Origin: Enterococcus termitis | GTDB lineage: Bacteria; Bacillota; Bacilli; Lactobacillales; Enterococcaceae | DNA length: 36,079 nt | Reading direction: 5' to 3' | NCBI RefSeq assembly: GCF_001730305.1 | Contig: NZ_MIJY01000014.1 | Coordinates: forward strand, 1-36,079 | Shown here: positions 19,244 through 27,534 of the stretch, piece after piece | Numbering within the stretch: the stretch's first letter is position 1 | Layout of the letters: each line of letters opens with the position of its first letter | Notes under the pieces: model-generated | Databases searched by the model: none | Seen by the model: the letters and a program-made list of their open reading frames with translations, nothing else | What the model was told of the DNA's origin: nothing | Made by a program: the position numbers and the translations under genes

Positions 19244-20023
19244 ATGCTTTACTTTACAATACCACTACGTTCAAAACACGCTTCAAATAATTGGCAAGAT
19301 GTGGAAAAACTATTTAATAATACACTAAGTTCGATTTTAAATCAGACTGATGATAATTATCGAATAATAGTTTGTTGTCACGACGTTCCAAATTTATTTT
19401 ACGGTAATGAATTTTTTGCAGATAAAATCGATTTTATAACGGTAGAATACCCTCCACCAGAAAACCATCATGAACAAATGGTTGATAAATTCTATAAAAA
19501 GCTTTATTTAATGACAAAAGTGAGAAATTTGGGTGGTGGGCATGTGATGTTTGTTGATGCAGATGACTTAGTGAATTGTAATCTAGCTTCTTTCGTTAAT
19601 GATAATCCATTGATTAACGGGTGGGTTCTAAAAGACGGATATATATATGATGCTAAAAACAAGAAAGCAAAAAAAAGCACAAACTTCGATAAAGTTTGTG
19701 GCACGTCTGCTATTCTTAAATTTGAAATTAGCGATCTTCCTGAATTCATTTCATTTGATAGTTATGCACCAACTAAATACAAAAATTATGTTTTTTGCCA
19801 ACCACATACTAAAGCCGTTGAAGTATACGAAAGAAAAAAAAATTTGACGATTGATGAATTACCATTTATCGGTGCCATGTATATAATTAATAATGGGGAA
19901 AATCACTCTGCTGCTAAGAGAGATATAAAAACATCAATAATTATTAATATAAAGAAGTTTTTAGGAGCAATCACTTGGAAAAAAATACCTTGTGAAGTAA
20001 AAAAAGATTTTAATGTTAGATAA
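19244..20023 (+). CDS. Family 2-like glycosyltransferase (prophage-edge cargo)
   Basis: A 259-residue cytosolic GT-A-fold enzyme. The N-terminal beta strand and loop (FTIPLRSK ... LNQTDDNYRIIVCCHD) and the metal/nucleotide-binding acidic motif DADD (VMFVDADDLVNC) are those of family 2-like enzymes; no TM is seen. The ATG at 19244 is used because the G7 run at 19228-19234 plus AA acts as its RBS with about 8 nt spacing; the ATG at 19226 overlaps that run. The gene is very AT-rich and points toward the broken endolysin, with a terminator between. Position next to the lysis genes and the att remnant suggests lysogenic conversion of surface glycans; the acceptor is unknown. Confidence 0.75.
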   Translation: MLYFTIPLRSKHASNNWQDVEKLFNNTLSSILNQTDDNYRIIVCCHDVPNLFYGNEFFADKIDFITVEYPPPENHHEQMVDKFYKKLYLMTKVRNLGGGHVMFVDADDLVNCNLASFVNDNPLINGWVLKDGYIYDAKNKKAKKSTNFDKVCGTSAILKFEISDLPEFISFDSYAPTKYKNYVFCQPHTKAVEVYERKKNLTIDELPFIGAMYIINNGENHSAAKRDIKTSIIINIKKFLGAITWKKIPCEVKKDFNVR

Positions 20024-20038
20024 TATTGTATGAGACGT

Positions 20039-20068
20039 GAGCTTGGGACGTAAGCCTCAAGCTCATTT
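20039..20068 (+). terminator. Terminator of the glycosyltransferase gene
   Basis: GAGCTTG (20039-20045) pairs with CAAGCTC (20058-20064), followed by ATTTTATT; 16 bp past the stop codon. Confidence 0.65.
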
Positions 20069-20120
20069 TATTACCCATAAACTGACTGCTGCTTGCTATT
20101 CTTAACTGACCAAACGCTCC

Positions 20121-20699
20121 CTATAGGTGATGAAAAGTTAAACTTATGATATGATCATTTACGGATTCCCTAGCACTCAACACCCTGCTATCATTAAATT
20201 CAATGTGTATACCAAATTTAATCTTTTCTTGGTCCGCTAGCATCTTTCCTGTTACTGGATTGATCATATCAACATCGGTCGTCAGTCCAATCAAAGCCCT
20301 CAGGAGATAACTATTTACAGCGGATTTGCCACATACTTATAAATATCTCTAGTCATCCGTTTGCATTCCAGATTACATCATGATCATTTACAGTAATACC
20401 GTTATACCCATAGTTACAGTGGATAATACTGTCGTTGTTATTCGCAAAGATACTAGCATGTCCTGCAACACCACCGGAGCACTACGATTCCCAAAATAAA
20501 GACATCGCCTCGTTTTTATGCATAGTTACCGTTTACAGTTTGCCCATGCTGCCCGCGTTTAAAATCCGCTGGTAATTATAGCGCTATAAACCGCAGAACT
20601 GTAGTCGTAGCTATTAAGACCTAGACGAGCTGCCATGCTGTAAATAACTTTTCCTTGTCTTTGTTGCATCCAGTCAATCATCGCATTAATGTTGGTCAC
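20121..20699 (-). pseudogene. Degenerate phage endolysin (Amidase_5-type)
   Basis: From a GTG at 20699 with RBS AAAGGAG, the reading begins NINAMIDWMQQRQGKVIYSMAARLG and then NSYDYSSAVYSA, the start of the phage peptidoglycan amidohydrolase family (Amidase_5). The family has YDCSSSVY with a catalytic Cys; here a TAC replaces TGC. A stop comes soon after (SGF*). Further pieces in other frames follow: KRGDVFILG, then GVAGHASIFANNNDSIIHCNYGYNG and NDHDVIWNANG, which includes the active-site His (GHAS) region, and a last piece ending near 20121. At least two frameshifts, several stops and the lost Cys make it non-functional. In the intact phage it would have lysed the cell wall with the holin. 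Confidence 0.82.
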
Positions 20700-21252
20700 C
20701 ACCTCTCCTTTTTGATAACACATTGGCTGCTAAACCATAACCCCCCCCTGCTGCTAATCCTGCAACTATGCCACCCAAAATAAAACAATCATCTTGTCCG
20801 AAGCAAATGATAAACTCCAAGCAATACCTAAAAATAATCCTGTTAGCAAATTTAAAAGCTGTAGCCATTTACTATCCACTTTCTTACTTTTTTTGATTAA
20901 TTGTGAAAAGACTAGTACAAACGCAATGATTGCGATTGCTGATACTAAAATATTATCCGTCATACTTCCTTTCAAATCATTATTTTCAAATTTAAGCTTT
21001 CTATTTTCAGTTTTAAATCTGTTGTTCTCTTTTCTTAGTTCAACGATAAGCTCATCTTTTGTATTTAACTTTTTCTCCAAATCAGCTACTTTTTTAGTTA
21101 ATTAATTTTTTATCAAATCCTTGAATCATTTTTTCTACTCTAGGCAAGTAGAGTTGATCAATCTCTGATCAACTAGTTCTTTTAGCACCTATATAAGTAA
21201 AAATAGCAGTTATCATAGTTGCTACTACTGTGGGTGTGATCCAACTTTCCAT
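20686..21252 (-). pseudogene. Degenerate phage holin-like gene
   Basis: Pieces in three frames join into one protein: MESWITPTVVATMITAIFTYIGAKR (N-terminal TM, from the ATG at 21252), stop, EIDQLYLPRVEKMIQGFDKK, frame change, a charged coiled coil (DLEKKLNTKDELIVELRKEN), a TM (ILVSAIAIIAFVLVFSQ), a further hydrophobic stretch, then a second frame change and GGIVAGLAAGGGYGLAANVLSKRR. The last shift is explained by loss of one G in TTTTGGG before TGGCATA. The product would be a membrane protein encoded directly upstream of the endolysin, the place of a holin; the exact holin family is not certain. The open part at 20766-21080 alone could still give a 104-aa membrane protein. Confidence 0.65.
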
Positions 21253-21401
21253 TAATCAATTACCTCATATCTTGCTGTTAAATAGATTTCTAGATTGTAT
21301 CATAAAAATCAAGCTCAGCTCATATTTGGTACACCATTATACTCGTTGAGCAATAAAATAATTGTGTCTGCTGACCAAATCACTTTCATAGCAACTAAAG
21401 A

Positions 21402-21503
21402 TCAACGTTGTACTTTATTACTTTTCTTAATAATGGAATATATTAAAAATATTCCAGTTACGATTACTAGTAAACTAAAGAAAGTACTATTCAAAAGTTC
21501 TAT
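21402..21503 (-). pseudogene. Small membrane protein remnant with lost start codon
   Basis: A 34-codon frame reads ELLNSTFFSLLVIVTG followed by IFLIYSIIKKSNKVQR and a stop: one TM with a basic tail. AGAGGG lies at the right distance, but the start codon position is ATA; an internal TTG could still be used. It fits a small phage lysis-region membrane protein whose ATG was mutated. Confidence 0.4.
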
Positions 21504-21546
21504 GTGTTGAAACCCTCTAATTTCTCGTGTATAGTTTACTTTTCAA

Positions 21547-21639
21547 TTATGGATAAGCAACCATAACCCATTTATAGTTGACTGTATGGCAACCAATAGA
21601 CTCAGTTTTTTTATCTCTCATAAATTCACCATCTTCCAT
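21547..21639 (-). CDS. Possible 30-aa phage remnant peptide
   Basis: ATG at 21639 opens a 30-codon frame (MEDGEFMRDKKTESIG ... KWVMVAYP) with no clear RBS, downstream of the tail-protein terminator. It resembles short proteins encoded after phage tail-fibre genes in composition only. The surrounding 21253-21700 holds otherwise just degraded fragments on the minus strand. Confidence 0.3.
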   Translation of the reverse strand: MEDGEFMRDKKTESIGCHTVNYKWVMVAYP

Positions 21640-21665
21640 AAAATTAACCTAACAGTAACCCAAAA

Positions 21666-21692
21666 AGGAATGACTAGTAAACAGCCATTCCT
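21666..21692 (-). terminator. Terminator of the tail protein gene
   Basis: AGGAATG (21666-21672) and CATTCCT (21686-21692) form a 7-bp stem; on the minus strand TTTTTG follows. It lies 10 bp past the stop codon. Confidence 0.65.
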
Positions 21693-21702
21693 AAATTCTT
21701 TA

Positions 21703-24183
21703 TTAACCTTGAATTGGATACCATTTCCCCTCAAAAAAGGTTTTAATCGTTGAATCCTCAGTGTTCCTATATACAAAACCATTGGGTGGCGTTGCAGGTC
21801 TCTGGATACCTGTACCTACAACCCTGTATAAAGTACTTTGACTATGCCAGTTACCATAAAAAAGTCCAAACTCTGGCATCTCAATACTTCTTTTATCAAT
21901 CGCATTATCAAGTATTACCCCTTGTAAACAAATACTCGTATTAGCAATACTATTAGCGATATTTTTCTTTAAGAATTCATACGTTCCTATTATTTCTCCT
22001 TCTATAGTTTTATCATTCTTTTTTGGTACAGATAAAAAACAAGCTATTAATATAGATTGACTCGATGTTCTATACAACATATTCGAGGCACTGTCAGAAT
22101 GTATACTCGCATTAAAAAATGTATCACTAATACTTGCTACAGTTCTAGACCCACCAGAAGAACTATAGAATTTTAAGATATCACAGTGATCTATATTACA
22201 ATTAGCAGGGTGTGCCCCTATAGCAATTGAAAGATTTTTACAATTAGATACTGAAATATCAAAAAATAAAGAAGAAGGATTACTCAAGAAAGCTTCTGTA
22301 TATCCAGTATAACCAGGTAAATTTGATTTTTCCCCTGTTATGCTACATTCTAAAATTCCAGCTTTCGCACCTTTGTACCTTCCAAAATCATAAAGGTCGA
22401 CATCCTCTAATGTAATCCTGATATTTCCAACTATTTTAAGTTGTCCATTTACTTCTTTAAACAATCCATTTACTTTACTTTTCATTTCTAAAAAGTTCGT
22501 TGTTGAAAATAAAACAATTCCTTCTAGTTCTACCTTATTCACTACTTTTACATTTTTTAAATAGATTTCGTTTGCTAAATGATAACCTCCATTGACATAC
22601 TTTTCAGTAGAAGTCTCTTTACTAAAATCATTAATTTTAAGCATCCGATGCAAAGCATATACACTGTCACTATGATAAATATAGTAATTTTCTACATGTA
22701 TTTTAGCGAATAAATGGCATTCATATCCAAAATCATGAGTTGGAACAGGGCTAGCTTGTATTAAACCGTACATATTTTTTGGGTAATGTCTAACGTTATT
22801 TATATATAAAAAACCATTCCAACTGCTACCATAATCTTTCCTTAAAGAAATTATATCGTTACAATAAAATTCAGAATCAGTAATTGATAATTTACCTCCT
22901 CCAGATAAAGTCATTCCAGCACCAAATATTTTGGATCCTCTGACTGTAATATTGTGACTATATGTGTGACTATCAACTCGGTTCATTTCGGAGTTTTCTA
23001 TCACAGTATCTTTCATGTTAAATCCTGACATCACTCCCCAATATTCGGATTTAGCATTCTTATCACTAGTATAATCAGTGCCTATAAATCCACTAATTAA
23101 TAAATTTACAGTATTCTCAGCCTTTAGACCATATGATCCAACAGTGTCAGCTTTTCGAGGACTAATGCTACAGTTTTCAATAATAACATCTGCACAATTA
23201 CTTATAGATAGAAAGCCAGCACAAGGCGCTGTTTCTTTGGTATTTTTTATCATACTTTGAGAAATATTAGTGATTTTCACTTTTGATCGCTCGATCGCTA
23301 TTCCTCGTGCATAATAATTCGGACGTTGGAGATCACCGGTTGAGATAAATTTGCCACTTTTTAGAGTTAAATAGTGACTAGGCATTTCTTCGATAAGTAC
23401 ACTATCTAGCCTACTATACTCATGTGCCAACTGATTTTTCATATCACCTGTATCATCAAATTTTACAAAGTCCATTCGAGGTTTTCCATCATCAGCATTG
23501 GTGCCATATCTCTTGGATATTTTGTTTACCTCATCAGTAAATCTTACCAATATTTCGCCGTGTCCTGACAATTCTGGAATATTCATCATTAAATCAGGTT
23601 TTAAAGGCAAATATTTTTCAAACAGTGCCGGATCAATACTTATTTTTTTACCGGAAACCATTTTGAATACTGGCTTCTCAGGGTATTTTTTATCATCAAT
23701 TATCAGTGTAGATAAATTCCAATCGACATCAGTTTTAATCTCAATATCATACACATCACTCAATAAATACTCTTTATTAGGGTAAAACACAGGCGCCCCA
23801 ATGCTATTTGCAAACGCATGAGTAGCCTTAATTGCTGCCCCATCGTCTGTAATGCCATCACCAACAGCTCCGAACCATAATGGACTAACCGCCCTCTCTG
23901 AGAATTCATTTTTCATTTTATCTATAATTGATTCTTCAAATCTAAATTCTGCCAAATTTCCTAATTCAGTATTTAGCCGATCTCCGATAGTAGGAAAAGC
24001 AGGTTTTTCAGTTGGCTTTCTGGCTTCAATAAGTTCCGCTGTTAATTTCCCTCCTGGATCAACACCTTCCAATATCTCTTTGTTCAAATCAACAAAATGT
24101 TCCCAGTTTTCTTTTTGTGTATCAGAGTTTTCTTTAAAATCTTTTTTTTGATCATTTAATTCCGTTTGATATTGTTTTATCAT
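21703..24183 (-). CDS. Phage tail/baseplate protein with pectate-lyase beta-helix (tailspike-like)
   Basis: An intact 826-residue protein. Residues 1-75 are a coiled, charged segment with LNKEILEGVDPGGKLTAELI and an RKPTEKPAFPTIGDRLN stretch typical of enterococcal and lactococcal tail-associated proteins. At about 95-150 comes SPLWFGAVGDGITDDGAAI, the hallmark of the pectate lyase 3 superfamily, then about 500 residues of right-handed beta-helix repeats (many short NCxxxxI-type turns), and a C-terminal segment (STLYRVVGTGIQRP ... FFEGKWYPIQ) found at ends of such tail proteins. The likely role is binding to or cleaving a surface glycan. ATG at 24183 is preferred (AAAGGA 11 nt upstream) over the ATG at 24195 that abuts the site. 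It has its own promoter with a GAAC-N4-GTTC operator. It is the only intact phage structural gene in the island. Confidence 0.8.
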   Translation of the reverse strand: MIKQYQTELNDQKKDFKENSDTQKENWEHFVDLNKEILEGVDPGGKLTAELIEARKPTEKPAFPTIGDRLNTELGNLAEFRFEESIIDKMKNEFSERAVSPLWFGAVGDGITDDGAAIKATHAFANSIGAPVFYPNKEYLLSDVYDIEIKTDVDWNLSTLIIDDKKYPEKPVFKMVSGKKISIDPALFEKYLPLKPDLMMNIPELSGHGEILVRFTDEVNKISKRYGTNADDGKPRMDFVKFDDTGDMKNQLAHEYSRLDSVLIEEMPSHYLTLKSGKFISTGDLQRPNYYARGIAIERSKVKITNISQSMIKNTKETAPCAGFLSISNCADVIIENCSISPRKADTVGSYGLKAENTVNLLISGFIGTDYTSDKNAKSEYWGVMSGFNMKDTVIENSEMNRVDSHTYSHNITVRGSKIFGAGMTLSGGGKLSITDSEFYCNDIISLRKDYGSSWNGFLYINNVRHYPKNMYGLIQASPVPTHDFGYECHLFAKIHVENYYIYHSDSVYALHRMLKINDFSKETSTEKYVNGGYHLANEIYLKNVKVVNKVELEGIVLFSTTNFLEMKSKVNGLFKEVNGQLKIVGNIRITLEDVDLYDFGRYKGAKAGILECSITGEKSNLPGYTGYTEAFLSNPSSLFFDISVSNCKNLSIAIGAHPANCNIDHCDILKFYSSSGGSRTVASISDTFFNASIHSDSASNMLYRTSSQSILIACFLSVPKKNDKTIEGEIIGTYEFLKKNIANSIANTSICLQGVILDNAIDKRSIEMPEFGLFYGNWHSQSTLYRVVGTGIQRPATPPNGFVYRNTEDSTIKTFFEGKWYPIQG

Positions 24184-24207
24184 CCATGTGCCCATCCTTT
24201 CAAAAAA

Positions 24208-24261
24208 CGAACAAAAGTTCGATTGTATATTAATATTATCATAACTTTTACGCTAACTCAA
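24208..24261 (-). promoter_or_regulatory. Promoter with LexA-like box upstream of the tail protein
   Basis: On the minus strand TTGAGT (24256-24261), 17 nt, TAATAT (24233-24238) make a good promoter. Twelve bases on, CGAAC-N4-GTTCG (24208-24221) contains the GAAC-N4-GTTC core of the Gram-positive SOS box and would cover the start of transcription. The outer match to the Bacillus consensus is partial. Confidence 0.5.
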
Positions 24262-24393
24262 TAGCAAAAATGCTAACACCATTATAGTTTAACCGTTTTC
24301 TATGATAAAAAAATAAGAGCTATATATTGCGTCAATTTTTTTGTTCGATAAATCCAATCTTCGATGCTTTAGGAAGGCTATTTCCATATTTAT

Positions 24394-24483
24394 CTAAGTC
24401 CCATCAGCCACACCAAGTAAATCCGTTGCTTTTACTTCATTTGATTCTTTTTCATCTCTCAAATCTTTTAAAAATATTTTCAT
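24394..24483 (-). pseudogene. Frameshifted short gene upstream of the tail protein
   Basis: ATG at 24483 with RBS GGGAGGGGA reads MKIFLKDLRDEKESNEVKAT then DLLGVADGT and a stop; the next frame continues DLDKYGNSLPKASKIGFIEQKN. The two halves probably made one small protein of about 50 residues. Family not recognised. Confidence 0.4.
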
Positions 24484-24576
24484 AATTCCCCTCCCAACTT
24501 TATAACTCAATATCATTACAGTTATTCCGTAAATTCAAGATTAGATATATTTTATTATGTTATTTACATATTTTTT

Positions 24577-24947
24577 ATTAATGGTGCTGGGACAGTATCT
24601 ACTCCGATGATTGGTGAATGCTTAATCACAAACACATTAGAGAGCATGAGTTTTACAACCATACTAGATGATAGGGTAAGCTTCAATTAACTGTCAACGG
24701 CGAACCAAAAGAAGTAATAAAGGAGTTGGATGGATCTTTGACCGCTAACGGACAAAACTATAATCCATATGATAAATCTATAGAGAATTTTCAACAACCA
24801 GAAAGCGAATCTGTCTCATTTGATGAATTACAAAATGGAGAAAATCTAAATGGTTTTGCAGCAAGGAACAATATTACATTAAAAAGACTTTTTGAATTGA
24901 ATAGTAATATTACCGACATTCCTCTTATGTTATTTAGAATAAAATAA
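24577..24947 (+). pseudogene. Fragment of a phage-related gene with LysM-like end
   Basis: Two plus-strand frames join across a shift near 24690: INGAGTVSTPMIGECLITNT ... LDDRVSF and then LTVNGEPKEVIKELDGSLTA ... SFDELQNGENLNGFAARNNITLKRLFELN. The last part has the spacing of a LysM repeat. No start with RBS precedes the first part. It is probably a leftover of a phage structural gene; exact family unknown. Confidence 0.45.
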
Positions 24948-25002
24948 ATAATAATCCTCTATAATCTCGCAACGCCTAACAAGATGAAGAGAGGAAGAGG
25001 AA

Positions 25003-25188
25003 ATGGATACTCACGGTTTCCGATATACTCATTGTAGTTTGCTTTTTGAAGCTGGAGCAACCATTAAAGAAGTACAAGATAGACTTGGTCATTCGGATGT
25101 TCAGACTACTATGAATATTTACACTCATGTTTCTAAAGAGAAGAAAGATTATACTGCTCGTTTATTTGCTAACTATGTTGGTCAATAA
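25003..25188 (+). pseudogene. Truncated tyrosine recombinase (phage integrase C-terminus)
   Basis: Only the last ~60 residues of a tyrosine integrase remain: HGFRYTH (HxxR box), LGHSDVQTT (second catalytic His region) and NIYTHVS with the nucleophile Tyr. All C-terminal catalytic residues are kept, but the arm-binding and core-binding domains and the first catalytic Arg are missing, so it cannot recombine. It ends about 107 bp from the tmRNA 3' end and points toward it, the standard position of int next to its attachment site. Confidence 0.88.
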
Positions 25189-25227
25189 ATTAAAACTACT
25201 TCAATTACTACTTCAATGCAAAAAAAT

Positions 25228-25278
25228 AAACAGTAGAAACACTGTACAATCCTTTGTACATCAGCGTTTCTACTGTTT
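25228..25278. terminator. Terminator between ssrA and the integrase fragment
   Basis: AAACAGTAGAAAC (25228-25240) pairs with GTTTCTACTGTTT (25266-25278) and an inner TGTACAA/TTGTACA extends the stem. On the minus strand A/T-rich TTTATTTTTTTG follows, ending the tmRNA precursor. Confidence 0.8.
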
Positions 25279-25294
25279 CTCTTCACAAAACTCA

Positions 25295-25658
25295 TGGAGA
25301 CGGCGGGAGTCGAACCCGCGTCCAAACACATTGTCACTTAAACCTCTACGTTCATAGTACACTCATTTAAAGGTTCGCTTTACAGCTTGCCGAGTGACAG
25401 GCATTCTGTATCGCTAGTCTGATGATCTCTTCTAAATTTTACAGACGGAAAAATTTAGCGTATCCCACTTCATTTGAGACCCTTACCCGAGCACATGGGC
25501 GATGCCGGGAGGATCTTCACCCGCTGTTTTTACGCAGCTAGAGCGAAAGTATTGTTTTCGTTTTTAGCAGTTATATTTAACTGTAACGTTTTTACGTAGA
25601 CGTAACCTACGAAACGCAATTCAAGCTCAACTATGCCTGTCGAATCCGTAACGTCCCC
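25295..25658 (-). ncRNA. ssrA: tmRNA (trans-translation RNA)
   Basis: A 364-nt transfer-messenger RNA that rescues stalled ribosomes with SmpB. The 5' end GGGGACGTTACGG (25658) pairs with the 3' acceptor strand CCGTCTCCA (ends 25295, CCA encoded); the T-arm GCGGGTTCGACTCCCGC is complete. The resume frame GCT AAA AAC GAA ... encodes AKNENNTFALAA and a TAA stop (about 25530-25565). The precursor carries a leader hairpin (AAAGCAT/ATGCTTT, 25671-25690). The 3' end is a classic prophage integration site, and an integrase fragment lies next to it. Confidence 0.97.
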
Positions 25659-25693
25659 GTACAGATTAAAAAGCATACATTTATGCTTTAAAT

Positions 25694-25722
25694 AGTATAA
25701 CATATTTTCTTCCATGTTAAAA
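25694..25722 (-). promoter_or_regulatory. ssrA promoter
   Basis: On the minus strand TTTTAA (25717-25722), 17 nt and TATACT (25694-25699) lie about 36 bp upstream of the mature 5' end, leaving a short leader for RNase P to remove. Confidence 0.5.
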
Positions 25723-25781
25723 GACTCAGCGCTCATTCATTCCTCTTTCTATTACAAAGGAATAACATCATACTCGCTGGT

Positions 25782-26108
25782 CTAATGTCCGGTCCCGAAG
25801 ACATTCACTAAAATCGTTCCGATAAGAATAAAGCCTAATCCGATCATCGTTGGCAGATTTAATTGTTCTTTCCAGTAAACAACTGAAAATAAAGTGATCA
25901 TAACGATTCCTATAGCTCCCCACAGCGCATATGCTACATTTAGCGGCATATAATTGATAGCTTTTGATAACGTATAAAAACAAATCCCATACGCAACCAA
26001 ACAGGTAACTGATGGTACCAACTTTGTAAAGCCAACAGTCGCTTTTAATAAATTAGTAGCAATAACCTCACTGATGATCGCTACAAATAGATACACGTAT
26101 CCAATCAT
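25782..26108 (-). CDS. Small multidrug resistance (SMR/EmrE-type) efflux protein
   Basis: A 108-residue protein with four TM helices. Glu14 in the first helix (AIISEVIATNLLK) is the proton- and substrate-binding residue of the family, and Tyr60 and Trp63 (YALWGAIG) match EmrE numbering. AAGGAGAGA precedes the ATG. Dual-topology homodimers of this family exchange protons for cationic drugs, quaternary ammonium compounds or guanidinium; paralogue type cannot be settled from sequence alone. Single gene, no partner SMR next to it, so a homodimer is likely. Confidence 0.9.
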   Translation of the reverse strand: MIGYVYLFVAIISEVIATNLLKATVGFTKLVPSVTCLVAYGICFYTLSKAINYMPLNVAYALWGAIGIVMITLFSVVYWKEQLNLPTMIGLGFILIGTILVNVFGTGH

Positions 26109-26216
26109 TTTATCTCTCCTTCAAACATCTACCTAAACAGTATAACAAAAACTTCATGAAAAAAGAGCGACTAGTAGCATAATATCTACTGATGCCCTTT
26201 AATAATACACAGCTCT

Positions 26217-26639
26217 TTAAGACTCAGAATAACAATTCAACATCCAATTGATGCCAAATTTATCTACGAGCATGCCGTATTTTTTCGCCCAAAATGTTTC
26301 ACCAAGCGGCATAGTCACAGTACCACCTTCGGATAAACGAGAAAAAATCCGGTCAATTTTTTCTTCATCTTCTGTTGTCACTACTAAAGATACATTATTT
26401 CCTTCAACAAAGGTCAAGCCCATCCCGTCAGGTACATCTGAAAACATGACTGGAACACCTTCGATCGTCATTGAGGCATTGATAATCAAGTCTTTCCATG
26501 CTTCTGGTGTTGGATGTTCTGGATCTTCTGGTGCATCTGCAAACCTCATGATCCCATCATTTTTTACATCGAAAACTGTTTCATAAAAAGCGATTGCATC
26601 TGCTGCTTCATTTTTGAAATTCAAGTACACTTGTAACAT
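26217..26639 (-). CDS. VOC/PhnB-like glyoxalase-fold protein
   Basis: A 140-residue protein of the PhnB-like branch of the vicinal-oxygen-chelate superfamily: VYLNFKNEAADAIAFYETVF at the N-terminus, a middle with GVPVMFSDVP, and the C-terminal ETFWAKKYGMLVDKFGINWMLN that marks this group. Despite old names (3-demethylubiquinone methyltransferase), the function is unknown. ATG at 26639 is chosen because AAAGGA is about 9 nt upstream; the ATG at 26648 abuts it. Confidence 0.85.
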   Translation of the reverse strand: MLQVYLNFKNEAADAIAFYETVFDVKNDGIMRFADAPEDPEHPTPEAWKDLIINASMTIEGVPVMFSDVPDGMGLTFVEGNNVSLVVTTEDEEKIDRIFSRLSEGGTVTMPLGETFWAKKYGMLVDKFGINWMLNCYSES

Positions 26640-26714
26640 AAGTATCATCCTTTCGCTCTATTTTTAGCAATTATCTCATGCAAAAAAAGTTTTAGCGAAA
26701 GGAACGCTCACTAC

Positions 26715-27194
26715 TTAGGAAAAATTCGTCTCTTTTAAAAGCACTTCGACAAATTGTTCCAAGTACTCCTGATCGATTGCATCATACCCTTCAGGAACTG
26801 AACTATCTAAATCTAAGACACCTAAAAGCTCACCGTTTTTGACCATGGGAACAACGATTTCTGATCGAGCTGCCGAATCACAGGAAATATAATTTTCATG
26901 TTTTTTTACATCATCAACAAGAACCGTTTTTTGTGTTTTAGCTGATTCTCCGCAAACCCCTTTTCCCACTTCGATTCGGGTACAAGAAACTTTCCCTTGA
27001 AACGGACCTAAAACCAACTCTTTGCCATCAAATAAATAATAACCTGCAAAAACAGTGTTAGGTAAAGCATCTGCCAATAATGCGGATGAATTTGCTAAAT
27101 TGGCAATTTTATCATGTTCAATTTCAATGATTGCTGCTTGTTGCTGTACCAATAATTGATAGGCTGCAATTTTTTCTTCTACATTTTTCCACAT
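26715..27194 (-). CDS. GAF-domain free methionine-(R)-sulfoxide reductase
   Basis: A 159-residue single GAF-domain enzyme that reduces free Met-R-SO. Three cysteines, 71, 81 and 105 ([18 protein letters not shown] and [13 protein letters not shown]), have exactly the 10- and 24-residue spacing of Cys84, Cys94 and Cys118 of the E. coli enzyme. The ATG at 27194 has AAGGTGG about 8 nt upstream; a longer reading to 27254 lacks such a site. Cytoplasmic, oxidative damage repair, thioredoxin-dependent in the family. Single gene. Confidence 0.9.
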   Translation of the reverse strand: MWKNVEEKIAAYQLLVQQQAAIIEIEHDKIANLANSSALLADALPNTVFAGYYLFDGKELVLGPFQGKVSCTRIEVGKGVCGESAKTQKTVLVDDVKKHENYISCDSAARSEIVVPMVKNGELLGVLDLDSSVPEGYDAIDQEYLEQFVEVLLKETNFS

Positions 27195-27315
27195 GACTAT
27201 TTCCACCTTCTCTAGATAAAATAATTGTTTGTTTATTATAACATATCCACTCATTCTTTTATTAGTTTAGATGTTCATACTCTTCATGACAACTTCAAAC
27301 AATTTCACACTTTGT

Positions 27316-27335
27316 TCAAACATTTTTATGTTTGA
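27316..27335. promoter_or_regulatory. Perfect inverted repeat upstream of the tRNA-like transcript
   Basis: TCAAACAT-TTTT-ATGTTTGA, 8-bp arms, about 50 bp before the tRNA-like element. A TATAGT -10-like box follows at about 27350. It could be an operator; nothing identifies the regulator. Confidence 0.4.
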
Positions 27336-27386
27336 TTTAATCTATTAAGGTTATAGTTTAATCATAGTAAACAAACAATAAGTTTT

Positions 27387-27475
27387 GTGGATGAACGTGG
27401 TGTTAAAACTCTTTGAGGACTAACGGATGTTTATTCTCGACCGATGAGGTGTAGGTTCGAATCCTACCGTCCACG
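27387..27475 (+). ncRNA. tRNA-like element (non-canonical centre)
   Basis: GTGGATG (27387-27393) and CGTCCAC (27468-27474) form a 7-bp acceptor stem with one G-U pair; GTAGG-TTCGAAT-CCTAC (27451-27467) is a perfect T-arm directly abutting it, and G27475 is in discriminator position without encoded CCA. The 57 nt between do not form a normal D-arm or a 7-nt anticodon loop with U33; instead GTTA..CTC-TTT-GAG..TAAC and CTC/GAG hairpins are possible. It is either a tRNA pseudogene or a tRNA mimic. GTGCTG/CAGCAC hairpin follows at 27480-27496, then the 35-aa ORF. Confidence 0.5.
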
Positions 27476-27534
27476 TACGTGCTGTCAATCAGCACTTGAT
27501 CATAAACGATAGAATATGAAAGGAATGGTGTTTT

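Noticed and set aside
24208-24221. Firm LexA/SOS box call
   Set aside because: The GAAC-N4-GTTC core is perfect, but the centre and outer bases depart from the Bacillus consensus; given as LexA-like only.
25530-25736. 68-codon minus-strand ORF over the tmRNA 5' half
   Set aside because: Only its last 12 codons, the tag AKNENNTFALAA, are real coding sequence; the rest is tmRNA structure.
27387-27475. Ordinary tRNA gene
   Set aside because: Acceptor and T-arms are perfect, but no D-arm and no valid anticodon loop with U33 could be formed; reported as tRNA-like instead.
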